A stretch of 25,902 bases of DNA from DASVWZ01 sp036392935 (GTDB taxonomy: Bacteria > Acidobacteriota > Terriglobia > Terriglobales > Acidobacteriaceae). Under the pieces are notes generated by a model. The model had not been told where the DNA came from, ran no database searches, and worked only from the letters and a program-made list of their open reading frames with translations. Below are positions 1 through 6,757 of this stretch, piece after piece. How positions within the stretch are numbered: position 1 is the stretch's first letter; the number at the start of each line of letters is the position of its first letter. The DNA lies in assembly GCA_036392935.1 (NCBI GenBank), contig DASVWZ010000053.1:1-25902 (forward strand), given 5' to 3'. Position numbers and translations under genes: made by a program.

Positions 1-521
1 CGCATCATCTGCACTTTATCACTAATTCGTGCTATCGTCGGCAGCCGTTTCTCGGCTCCGCTCGTGCCCGTGACCGTTTCCTTTCCATCCTTGAACAGAC
101 GCGTGTGAAGTATCGCTTCGTGGTCGTCGGCTACGTGGTGATGCCCGAGCATATTCACCTTCTTCTCACCGAGCCAGAGGTCGGCAGCCCTGCGACGGTC
201 ATGCAGGTGCTGAAACAGCGCACGGCCCATGCCCTGTTGCCGAAGCGCAAACCCCGGGACCCACGACAGCGACCATTGTTCGACGAGGAGCCACGGCGCG
301 CTTTCTGGCAGGCGCGTTTTTACGATTTCAACGTGTGGAGCGAAAAGAAGCGAGTCGAGAAGCTACGCTATATGCATGAGAATCCGGTGAAGCGCGGATT
401 GGTGAAGGTGCCCGAGCAATGGCGATGGAGCAGTTATCGCCACTATTTCCTCGGTGAATCTGGGCCTGTGCAGGTGAATGTAGGCTGGGGGAAGATTTCG
501 TTTCGCGATCGCGTCGCCTGA
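1..521 (+). CDS. REP-associated tyrosine transposase (RAYT), 5' end cut by the window
   Basis: Member of the IS200/IS605-like Y1 transposase superfamily (RAYT/TnpA-REP). RAYTs are single-copy, housekept transposase relatives that cut and join single-stranded REP palindromes. The frame is open from base 3, so the true start lies left of the window; the internal GTG at 105 is only the first possible start inside it. Visible motifs are the HUH metal-binding signature in PEHIHLLL, a conserved GYVVMPEH approach, and the likely catalytic Tyr in RFYDFNV, followed by the family's YMHENPVKRGLV block and the WRWSSYRHY tail. The C-terminus appears intact, ending at the TGA at 519-521. REP-like hairpins lie directly downstream, as expected for a RAYT locus. 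Family assignment is strong; whether the protein is active cannot be judged without the N-terminus. Confidence 0.88.
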   Translation, partial: HHLHFITNSCYRRQPFLGSARARDRFLSILEQTRVKYRFVVVGYVVMPEHIHLLLTEPEVGSPATVMQVLKQRTAHALLPKRKPRDPRQRPLFDEEPRRAFWQARFYDFNVWSEKKRVEKLRYMHENPVKRGLVKVPEQWRWSSYRHYFLGESGPVQVNVGWGKISFRDRVA

Positions 522-546
522 GTCGTCGCGCGAAAGCCGGGCTGCA

Positions 547-595
547 TGGGTTCGTCGTTCCCGCCCTTGCAAAAAGCGCAAGGACGGGGCACCCA
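547..595. repeat. REP-like imperfect hairpin, unit 1
   Basis: A long imperfect palindrome. The outer arms TGGGT (547-551) and ACCCA (591-595), middle arms CCCG (560-563) and CGGG (585-588), and inner arms CCTTGC (565-570) and GCAAGG (578-583) enclose an A-rich loop. It starts 25 bases after the RAYT stop codon and resembles the REP substrates of such transposases. It is followed by a GTAG tetranucleotide (604-607), the typical foot of a REP. Confidence 0.65.
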
Positions 596-603
596 CGGTT
601 ATA

Positions 604-678
604 GTAGTGCGTCGTTCCCGCCCCTTCGGCAGGCTCAGGGCAGGCTCTCGCAAAAAACGCGAGGACGGGGCACCCTCA
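604..678. repeat. REP-like unit 2, GTAG foot plus palindrome with an internal insert
   Basis: A second copy of the unit at 547-595. It shares the left segment CGTCGTTCCCGCCC and the right segment GAGGACGGGGCACCC, with hairpin arms CTCGC (647-651) and GCGAG (659-663) around an A-run. It begins with GTAG at 604-607 and is followed by another GTAG (682-685). An extra segment of about 23 bases (624-646, containing TTCGGCAGGCTCAGGGCAGG) interrupts the left arm; this segment resembles a widespread intergenic repeat of soil bacteria. Two head-to-tail units beside a RAYT fit a REP/BIME arrangement. Confidence 0.6.
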
Positions 679-735
679 GGTGTAGTAGTGCCGGCAGGTT
701 GAAGGCCGGACCACCCGGCGTTCAGATTGCGGGCC

Positions 736-1257
736 TCAGGGCGCGTAGCGGGTGTAGACGAAGTCGCGCTTTTGGACGGGCTGGTGACAGGGAAAACAGG
801 TTTTGAGCAGAGCCTCACCGGCGGGTTTGCCATCCATACTAAACTGCGCGAAGCCCCAGCCGCCGGTGGCGGCGTATTTCTTTGAGTCCTTGACCATGAA
901 TTGCAGGTTGATGGGAGGGCCAGCAACGAAAGACTGGGCGCGGCCAAAGACTTTGTCGTTCTCCTCCGACGGGAGGTATTGCCACGCCAGCCGGGCAATG
1001 ATTGCGCCGTCGGGGAACGGCAGCGTGTGTTCCCGATACGCTTTTATCGCTGTGTCATTGCCCAGAACGGCGCGAAGATCATTGTTGTTGCCGGCCTCGT
1101 GAGCCACCGAGATCAATTTCCAGTCGCGGTATCCGTCGGGGATGCTGATTCCGAAGAGCGGGTCGGCTTGTGGCTCGGCGTGTCCAGATGCACGGGCCAG
1201 GTAAAAGAGCACACCGGTCAGCAGTACAACCGCACTCACGAAAGCCGTCGCTTTCAT
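736..1257 (-). CDS. Secreted cytochrome P460-family c-haem protein (copy 1)
   Basis: A 173-residue protein with an N-terminal hydrophobic signal/anchor (about residues 4-22), so it probably acts in the periplasm or on the membrane. The C-terminal CFPCH (Cys154, Cys157, His158) is a c-type haem attachment site. The body, with GYRDW, the HEAG block, LPFPDG and the YAATGGWGF block, matches the cytochrome P460 family. P460 proteins elsewhere oxidise hydroxylamine or detoxify nitrogen oxides, but no substrate can be assigned here. The start at 1257 is chosen over an upstream in-frame start because AAGGAGAG lies about eight bases before it and it begins the signal sequence. It is a clear paralogue of the gene at 1396-1920, upstream on the same strand. 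Confidence 0.85.
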   Translation of the reverse strand: MKATAFVSAVVLLTGVLFYLARASGHAEPQADPLFGISIPDGYRDWKLISVAHEAGNNNDLRAVLGNDTAIKAYREHTLPFPDGAIIARLAWQYLPSEENDKVFGRAQSFVAGPPINLQFMVKDSKKYAATGGWGFAQFSMDGKPAGEALLKTCFPCHQPVQKRDFVYTRYAP

Positions 1258-1395
1258 TGTGTCTCTCCTTCTTGCTCCCGCGTTTATCGGAATCGACTTG
1301 TCATCGGGCAGATTCGACGCCAACGATTTCAGACGCACCAGCCCGCTTGGCCGTAGTGGCCATTATGTCATTGCTGTCGTTCGGGGCTTTCAGCC

Positions 1396-1920
1396 CTACG
1401 GCGTGTAATGCGTAAAGACAAGATCAGTGGCTTTGGCCGCTTGGTGGCAAGGAAAGCAGGGTTTCATAAAGGCCGGGTCTGCGGGTTTGCCGTCGGGGCT
1501 GAAGTGGCCGAAGCCCCATCCGCCGGTGGCAGCGTATTTGGTCGAGTCTTTGATCATGAACTGAATGTTGGTGGGCGCGCCGGGAACGAAAGATTGGACT
1601 TGGCCGAAGACTTTGTTGTTCTCATCCGAGGGAACGTTCTTGTAGTGCAGCGCGGCGAGGATCGTGCCGTCAGGATATGGAAGCTTGCCTGAGCGGAAGG
1701 CTTTGATGCCGACATCGTTGGCCAGGAGGGCGCCCAGACTGTTGAGTTTGCCGGCTTCATGGGCGGAGGAAACCCATTGCCAGTCGCGGTATCCTTGGGG
1801 CATTTCGGTGACGTAGGGGGCTGCGGTTGCTGCGTCTGCGCCTCCGGCTGATGGGGCGATGAAGGTGGAGAGTGCGATCACGAATGCGACTGCGACCAGG
1901 AACAAAGAGAGGTGCTTCAT
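1396..1920 (-). CDS. Secreted cytochrome P460-family c-haem protein (copy 2)
   Basis: A 174-residue protein with a cleavable-looking signal peptide (hydrophobic residues about 4-22, then a Gly/Ala-rich region). It has the same architecture as the 736-1257 gene: GYRDW near residue 42, an HEAG block, LPYPDG, DENNKVFGQ, KYAATGGWGF and a terminal CFPCH haem site (Cys155, Cys158, His159). An AGAGGA ribosome-binding site precedes the ATG. The two genes are probably co-transcribed, this one first, with a 138-base spacer. Their similarity over the whole mature region points to a local tandem duplication followed by divergence. The P460 assignment rests on overall sequence style plus the haem motif; a role in nitrogen-oxide or other redox chemistry is only inference. 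Confidence 0.85.
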   Translation of the reverse strand: MKHLSLFLVAVAFVIALSTFIAPSAGGADAATAAPYVTEMPQGYRDWQWVSSAHEAGKLNSLGALLANDVGIKAFRSGKLPYPDGTILAALHYKNVPSDENNKVFGQVQSFVPGAPTNIQFMIKDSTKYAATGGWGFGHFSPDGKPADPAFMKPCFPCHQAAKATDLVFTHYTP

Positions 1921-2081
1921 GGGTGGGTCCTCTTTCTGAGGTGCGGAGGTGGGCTGAAATCAGCAGTAATGATTATTACGCTGTGCGCTGATGTCGATGC
2001 CTTTGGAATCGCAAGTAGCGTAGGCGTGGATCGCAAGACAGGACAATACAGGAAACCATGTATGGCGAGGTATTTGGGCGC

Positions 2082-2125
2082 CAGATTGCTCACCGCAGAA
2101 GCGGATTCGGAATGACAAGGGTAGG
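2082..2125. repeat. Degenerate dispersed intergenic repeat (copy A)
   Basis: The segment CAGATTGCTC, a short GC-rich middle, then CGGAATGACAAGGGTAGGG resembles the segment at 7801-7845 (CAGATTCCTCG, then CGGAATGACGATAGTGGGG). Both lie between genes. This looks like a degenerate palindromic or REP-type dispersed element; only two copies are visible here. Confidence 0.4.
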
Positions 2126-2170
2126 GTTGGAGCGGGATGACCTGCGTTCGGTTCTGGGGGGCGTGTCCGG

Positions 2171-2176
2171 TAGAAT
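2171..2176 (+). promoter_or_regulatory. Candidate -10 element (TAGAAT) for glgB
   Basis: TAGAAT lies 22 bases before the glgB ATG, with no Shine-Dalgarno sequence between them. This would give a very short leader of roughly 16 bases. No convincing -35 is visible, so the call is tentative. Confidence 0.35.
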
Positions 2177-2198
2177 AAAATCTCATCTAACGTTGACT

Positions 2199-4130
2199 AT
2201 GACCCAAGAGACGCAAGCTCCAACCGCTTCCCGATCGGACGTTTCGCTGCTTTCTCCCGAAGACCTGCACCTGTTCAATGAAGGCCGGCATTACCGCGCG
2301 TACCAGAAGCTGGGCGCGCATTTGATCGCCGATGGCGACGAGCCGGGAGTGTGCTTCAGCGTGTGGGCGCCGAATGCGGAAGAGGTGAGCGTGGTCGGCA
2401 GCTTCAACCGTTGGGAGCGCACGGCGAATCCGCTGTTTCCGCGCGGCAACTCGGGCATTTGGGAGGGATTTGTGCCCGGCGTGCGGCACGGCGATCTGTA
2501 CAAGTTTCATATACGGTCGCGGCATTTGGGATATGTGAGCGACCGCGCCGATCCGTTTGGGATTCTGCATGAGCGGCCGCCGCGGACGGCTTCGGTGGTG
2601 TGGGATCTGGATTACGAGTGGAACGACGATGAGTGGATGCGCAGGCGCAGAGGCAAGAATTCGCTGACGGCGCCGATTTCGATCTACGAGGTGCATCTGG
2701 GATCGTGGATGCGGGTGTTCGACGATCACAACCGTTCGATGACGTATCGCGAGATTGCACCGAAGCTGGCGGAATATGTGAACCAGATGGGCTTTACGCA
2801 CATTGAGCTTCTGCCGGTGATGGAGCATCCGTTTTACGGCTCGTGGGGATACCAGACGACCGGGTATTTTGCGCCGACGGCGCGCTATGGAACGCCGCAG
2901 GATTTCATGCACTTCATCGACCACATGCATCAGCATGGGATTGGCGTGATTCTCGATTGGGTGCCATCGCACTTCCCTTCTGACGGACATGGCTTGTCGT
3001 ATTTCGATGGGACGCACTTGTTCGAGCACTCGGATATGCGGCAGGGATTTCATCCCGACTGGAAGACATACATCTTCAATTACGGGCGGAATGAGGTGCG
3101 CAGTTTTCTGATGTCGAGCGGGATGTTCTGGCTGGACAAGTATCACGCCGACGGGCTGCGAGTGGATGCGGTCGCGTCGATGCTGTATCTGGATTATTCG
3201 CGTAAGGAAGGCGAATGGCTGCCGAACCAGCATGGCGGGCGCGAGAACCTGGAGGCGATTGACTTTCTGCGGCAATTCAATCTGGAGGCGTATCAGCAGC
3301 ATCCGGATATTCAGACGTATGCGGAAGAATCGACGGCGTGGCCGATGGTTTCGCGGCCGGTTTATGTGGGCGGCTTGGGATTCGGGCTCAAGTGGGACAT
3401 GGGATGGATGCACGACACGCTGAAGTATTTCGAACAGGATCCGATACACAGGAAGTATCACCACCAAAAGCTGACGTTCCGAATGCTGTACGGGTTCACG
3501 GAGAACTTTGTGCTGCCGCTTTCGCACGATGAAGTGGTGCATGGCAAGGGGTCGCTGATTGGGAAGATGCCGGGCGATGAGTGGCAGAAGTTCGCCAACC
3601 TGCGGGTGCTTTTCGGATATATGTTTGCGCAGCCGGGAAAGAAGCTGCTGTTCATGGGCGGCGAATTCGGGCAGATGCGGGAGTGGGGACACGATCTGGC
3701 GCTCGAGTGGTACGTGCTGCAGTTTGGCACGCATCATGGGCTGCAGAATTGGGTGCGGGATTTGAACCGGGTGTATCGCGAGAACCCGGCGCTGCATGAG
3801 CTGGATAATCAGCAGTCGGGATTTGAGTGGATCGATTGCAATGACCATGAGACGTCGACGATTTCGCTGGTGAGGAAGAGCAAGTCGGGGAAAGACGATG
3901 TGGTGGTGGTGTGCAATTTCACTCCGGTGCCGCGAATGGGATATAAGCTGGGCGTTCCGCACGGCGGATTCTGGCGCGAGATATTGAACAGCGACGCTGC
4001 CGATTACAACGGAACCGGCATGGGCAACATGGGCGGAGTTCATGCGGCGGAAGAGCCGATGCACGGACGATCGCACTCGGTGACGGTGACATTGCCGCCG
4101 CTGGGAGCGGTCTATTTGAAGGGCGAATAA
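2199..4130 (+). CDS. glgB: 1,4-alpha-glucan branching enzyme GlgB (GH13)
   Basis: Transfers alpha-1,4-glucan segments to form alpha-1,6 branches in glycogen; cytoplasmic. The 643-residue chain has an N-terminal CBM48-like domain (about residues 35-130), a GH13 barrel and a C-terminal beta domain. The four conserved regions are visible: DWVPSHF, GLRVDAV with nucleophile Asp323, AEEST with acid/base Glu near 376, and LSHDEV with Asp444. The spacings match those in the E. coli enzyme (405/458/526). It is shorter than the 728-residue E. coli protein because the extra N-terminal module is missing. The ATG at 2199 is chosen because the upstream in-frame extension is not GlgB-like. No other glycogen gene lies nearby, so it seems to be transcribed alone. 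Confidence 0.96.
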   Translation: MTQETQAPTASRSDVSLLSPEDLHLFNEGRHYRAYQKLGAHLIADGDEPGVCFSVWAPNAEEVSVVGSFNRWERTANPLFPRGNSGIWEGFVPGVRHGDLYKFHIRSRHLGYVSDRADPFGILHERPPRTASVVWDLDYEWNDDEWMRRRRGKNSLTAPISIYEVHLGSWMRVFDDHNRSMTYREIAPKLAEYVNQMGFTHIELLPVMEHPFYGSWGYQTTGYFAPTARYGTPQDFMHFIDHMHQHGIGVILDWVPSHFPSDGHGLSYFDGTHLFEHSDMRQGFHPDWKTYIFNYGRNEVRSFLMSSGMFWLDKYHADGLRVDAVASMLYLDYSRKEGEWLPNQHGGRENLEAIDFLRQFNLEAYQQHPDIQTYAEESTAWPMVSRPVYVGGLGFGLKWDMGWMHDTLKYFEQDPIHRKYHHQKLTFRMLYGFTENFVLPLSHDEVVHGKGSLIGKMPGDEWQKFANLRVLFGYMFAQPGKKLLFMGGEFGQMREWGHDLALEWYVLQFGTHHGLQNWVRDLNRVYRENPALHELDNQQSGFEWIDCNDHETSTISLVRKSKSGKDDVVVVCNFTPVPRMGYKLGVPHGGFWREILNSDAADYNGTGMGNMGGVHAAEEPMHGRSHSVTVTLPPLGAVYLKGE

Positions 4131-4202
4131 GCGCACAGGCCAATTCTCTCGCTTCACTCGCGGCATCTCGGCAGTTCAAAACCCACACATAGGGAACCTA
4201 TC

Positions 4203-5228
4203 TTGACTGCATGGTGTCTCATCCTTTGCGCTGACGCAACGGTCCTTTCTCCGATGCCTGGGCTCGCTCTCAATCCGAACGCATGGAATTTGGAGTATCT
4301 ATGGCACTGGACAGATCCGATTGAGCGAGCCGACGTCTACCTGCTCGGGCTCCTGGTTGGGTACGTTCTTTATATCGTTGTCCGCACTTCGCATCGCTGC
4401 CGTTGCGTTCGATCGACAGCAAATGATGCTGGCAGAATTCGGCTCGCTGCACAACTGAGCAGGTGGACGCGTAACGTTAATGCCATCGGCTCAGCGGCGC
4501 CGTACTTCGGGCTAGTTGGAGCGTGCGCCGGCATCTTGGAGACGTTCAGGGGCTTCGACATGGAACGGCACGCCGCTCAGGTCATGCTGGCGTCGATCTT
4601 GACTGCTGCACTCATTCCAACTGCGGCTGGAATATTGGCGGCAGTTCTATCTGTTTGTTCCCACAATTACCTAGTTGCGCGAATCGAGTCGCTGGAGATC
4701 GAAAGGTTGGGGACGGCTTGGCCGTCACACGGATCGTTGCCTGGAAAACGTGCCATGAGAATGCCGGCGTTCGGGCTCGTGGCAGTTCCAGTACTTTCGA
4801 TGATGCTTTTAACGAGTTTGACATTTGCGTCGTTCAGCAGCGGTCCGGTCGGTCTGGAGGTCGGGTTAGTGAAGGTAGGTGCGATCGGAGAAGGCCGTCC
4901 TCCGTCAGGCCCGTTCATCGCGGTCGTGTGCAGCGACCGTGGACGCGCCGAAGCATATGTCGATTCGGCCAAGACAGCGTGGAGTGAACTGGAAGCGGCG
5001 ATTCGGACCCGGCGCACGCGCGACGCTGGATCATTCGCGTACGTTGGGGCCGAAAAGGATGCATTGTGGGCGGATGTTGCAAGGGCAATCGACGCAGCTA
5101 AAGGAGATTCGGGAGACGTTGTTTTGCTAACCACAACGCCGGAGAGTTTGTTCGACAAGGGTGGATCTTCGCCCCGGGCGAAAAGGCGCCGAACCGGCGC
5201 CAACGGTTCTAGCCCATTGCAGCGATAA
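4203..5228 (+). CDS. MotA/TolQ/ExbB-like proton channel domain fused to an ExbD/TolR-like domain
   Basis: A 341-residue membrane protein. Residues about 43-60 form a first helix. Residues about 96-155 (PYFGLVGACAGIL, then LTAALIPTAAGILAAV) match the two conserved ExbB/TolQ/MotA helices, including pore threonines. A further helix (about 188-211) aligns with the single ExbD/TolR helix, and residues 238-316 resemble the ExbD periplasmic fold (AYVD, then SELEAAIRTR, AYVGAEKDALWADVARAID, VVLLTTTP). In ExbD/TolR that helix carries an essential Asp; here the aligned residue is Ser199. The likely role is an energy-coupling or force-transducing membrane complex, but the missing Asp questions proton use. 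The TTG start at 4203 has a weak GGGA upstream; ATG at 4254 is the alternative. No TonB or other Exb gene adjoins it. Confidence 0.72.
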   Translation: MTAWCLILCADATVLSPMPGLALNPNAWNLEYLWHWTDPIERADVYLLGLLVGYVLYIVVRTSHRCRCVRSTANDAGRIRLAAQLSRWTRNVNAIGSAAPYFGLVGACAGILETFRGFDMERHAAQVMLASILTAALIPTAAGILAAVLSVCSHNYLVARIESLEIERLGTAWPSHGSLPGKRAMRMPAFGLVAVPVLSMMLLTSLTFASFSSGPVGLEVGLVKVGAIGEGRPPSGPFIAVVCSDRGRAEAYVDSAKTAWSELEAAIRTRRTRDAGSFAYVGAEKDALWADVARAIDAAKGDSGDVVLLTTTPESLFDKGGSSPRAKRRRTGANGSSPLQR

Positions 5229-5305
5229 AGATATTGTCCTAACCTCCTATTGGCTGAGAAACTTGTGCACAGAAGGGGTGTTCGAAGTAAGTGCGTGAGG
5301 GTGAA

Positions 5306-5767
5306 ATGTATCGTCATCATGTATTCATAGCTCTGATTTCAGTCTTCATAACAGTCTGCTGCGCCACGTCTGCGTGGACACAAAGTCCCGCGCAGGGACA
5401 GAGCGGATCGCAAACTACTGTTTCCCAGGACAAAACCGCTGCTCCTCAAGATAAAAGCGCTCCGCAGGACAAGAGCGCTGACCAGAGCAAAGGCGCTTCA
5501 GCGGACATGAAGGACGCTGGGCACTCGACAAAACAGGCGGCCGAAGACACCGGTCACGCAACCAAAAAGGCAGCCGAAGCCGCTGGACACGACACCAAGA
5601 AAGCCGCGACGACCGCTGGCGAAGATACCAAGAAGGCCGCGAACGCTACAGGACATGATATGAAACACATCTGGAACAAAATGACCCACAAAGATGATGG
5701 CGAGTCCAAAGAGCCAGCTACGGCGAAGCCACAGAACGCCGACGACAAGAGTCCATCTAAACAGTAG
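5306..5767 (+). CDS. Secreted LEA-like protein of 11-residue repeats (copy 1)
   Basis: A 153-residue protein with a signal peptide (residues about 1-28, hydrophobic 6-22), a Gln/Ser/Asp/Lys-rich linker (29-70), and five near-perfect 11-residue repeats (about 71-125): AGHSTKQAAED, TGHATKKAAEA, AGHDTKKAATT, AGEDTKKAANA, TGHDMKHIWNK. A hydrophilic Lys/Glu-rich tail follows. Eleven-residue Lys/Ala/Thr repeats are the hallmark of group-3 LEA-type amphipathic helices, which are disordered in water and fold on drying or on membranes. Residue composition supports this, but function is inferred. The ATG at 5306 is preferred over GTG at 5291 because GAGGGTG lies just upstream. Its closest relative is the next gene, which shares repeats even at DNA level. 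Confidence 0.75.
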   Translation: MYRHHVFIALISVFITVCCATSAWTQSPAQGQSGSQTTVSQDKTAAPQDKSAPQDKSADQSKGASADMKDAGHSTKQAAEDTGHATKKAAEAAGHDTKKAATTAGEDTKKAANATGHDMKHIWNKMTHKDDGESKEPATAKPQNADDKSPSKQ

Positions 5768-5877
5768 GATTACCGAGCATTCCTGCCTGCTACAGCGATG
5801 ACGGTATTGTTCGATTTCATATTTCCCACGAAAATCGTTCTACACGTTAATCCAACTAAATCAGGAGAGAGCGAAAA

Positions 5878-6186
5878 ATGTTTAAGCATCATTATGTATG
5901 GACGGTTGTGATTGCAATGTTCGTGGCAGCTTTCTGCGTGGCGCCCGCGCGCGCACAAGACGCGTCGCAGGACATGAAGAACGCAGGCCACTCAACCAAG
6001 CAAGCGGCAAAAGATACCGGTCACGCAACCAAGAGCGCCGCCCAGACCGCCGGTCACGACACAAAAAAAGCCGCGACTACCACGGGGCACGATGTGAAGA
6101 GCGGAACGAAAAAAGCCGCGAACAAAACTGCTGACACAACCAAGAAGGGCGCGCAGAAAGTACAGGACAAAACCGGGTCGCAGTAG
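5878..6186 (+). CDS. Secreted LEA-like protein of 11-residue repeats (copy 2)
   Basis: A 102-residue paralogue of the preceding gene. It has a signal peptide with a probable cut after an ARA motif near residue 26, then almost only 11-residue repeats: NAGHSTKQAAK, DTGHATKSAAQ, TAGHDTKKAAT, TTGHDVKSGTK, then more degenerate Lys/Thr units to the C-terminus. It lacks the acidic linker and tail of copy 1. AGGAGAG lies eight bases before the ATG, a strong ribosome-binding site. The 110-base gap from copy 1 allows separate promoters. The protein is very basic, has a single Cys (in the signal region) and is predicted to be disordered or amphipathic-helical in the periplasm. A role in desiccation or envelope stress tolerance is inference from repeat type only. 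Confidence 0.75.
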   Translation: MFKHHYVWTVVIAMFVAAFCVAPARAQDASQDMKNAGHSTKQAAKDTGHATKSAAQTAGHDTKKAATTTGHDVKSGTKKAANKTADTTKKGAQKVQDKTGSQ

Positions 6187-6198
6187 CCGGTTGCCGGC

Positions 6199-6603
6199 CT
6201 AGCGTTTTTCTTTCGAAAGCTCGGCGCCATTGCGCAGAGTTTTCAGAAAACCGTCCCCTTGCGTTTGCAGCTTTGCTTCCAGGCGCTCAGTGCAGTCGCA
6301 GTTGCCGCAGGCCCAAGGCTCGGTGCCGTTTTGATCGCGGCAGCGGCGGCGGTCGTGGGCGTCCTGAATTTTTGTCAGCTCGAAAAATTCTTCCCAGTAC
6401 GGCTTTTCTTCTTGGAGAGGGGTTGGACAGTAGCAGACCTCGACCCAACGGGTGGTTCCGTCGGCGCATTGGCGCGCGTCTTTCATGTTGCGGAGGTATT
6501 CGCCTTCGGCGACGGAGCCACGGCCCAGGGATTGGTTTTCGATCGCCTCTAACAGGTGCTGTTCGCGGCCGGATTTGATCTTGGCTCTTACTAGATAACG
6601 CAT
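6199..6603 (-). CDS. Conserved Cys-rich protein of unknown function
   Basis: A 134-residue, probably cytoplasmic protein with no signal peptide or membrane helix. Residues 1-20 look like a small alpha/beta (dimeric ferredoxin-like, YciI-style) start. The centre carries VEVCYCPTPL and PYWEEFFELTKI, followed by AHDRRRCRD and the cluster ACGNCDCTERLEAK. Six cysteines in this arrangement suggest a metal or iron-sulfur site, though no known binding pattern fits exactly. From memory, similar sequences occur in other phyla such as Cyanobacteria, with the Cys blocks conserved; I know no named function. TAGAAT lies six bases before the ATG with no Shine-Dalgarno sequence, so the mRNA may be leaderless. 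It converges with the LEA-like gene, 12 bases away. Confidence 0.75.
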   Translation of the reverse strand: MRYLVRAKIKSGREQHLLEAIENQSLGRGSVAEGEYLRNMKDARQCADGTTRWVEVCYCPTPLQEEKPYWEEFFELTKIQDAHDRRRCRDQNGTEPWACGNCDCTERLEAKLQTQGDGFLKTLRNGAELSKEKR

Positions 6604-6609
6604 GGACTC

Positions 6610-6615
6610 ATTCTA
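6610..6615 (-). promoter_or_regulatory. Candidate leaderless -10 element (TAGAAT)
   Basis: On the minus strand TAGAAT is followed by six bases and then the ATG at 6603. This spacing would place the transcription start at or next to the A of ATG, as in leaderless bacterial genes. No ribosome-binding site is present, and the -35 region is not recognisable. Confidence 0.4.
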
Positions 6616-6757
6616 GCGCCGGGGACTTCTTCAGAGCAGAACCCAGGCCACGGATTTCGTAACTGTCTTGAGCGTGTGCGTTGCCGAAGCAAGCAAGAAT
6701 GAGGTCGTAACCGCACAGGTGCGGAAATTCAGGGCCCGTCTTAACATACTTCGCGGT

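Noticed and set aside
547..691. Possible CRISPR-like array
   Set aside because: Only two imperfect palindromic units, no regular spacers and no cas genes; REP-like units beside a RAYT explain it.
2187..4166. A 659-codon open frame antisense to glgB
   Set aside because: It mirrors the glgB codon pattern, is extremely rich in Arg/His/Pro, has no family motif, and glgB has all its catalytic residues.
4189..4201. Short palindrome ATAGG-GAA-CCTAT before the ExbB-like gene
   Set aside because: Only five-base arms with no T-run; it is within chance expectation and cannot be called an operator or terminator.
5510..6160. Tandem DNA repeat or CRISPR within the repeat-protein genes
   Set aside because: The periodicity is 33 bases, in frame, and follows the 11-residue protein repeat with synonymous changes, so it is coding.
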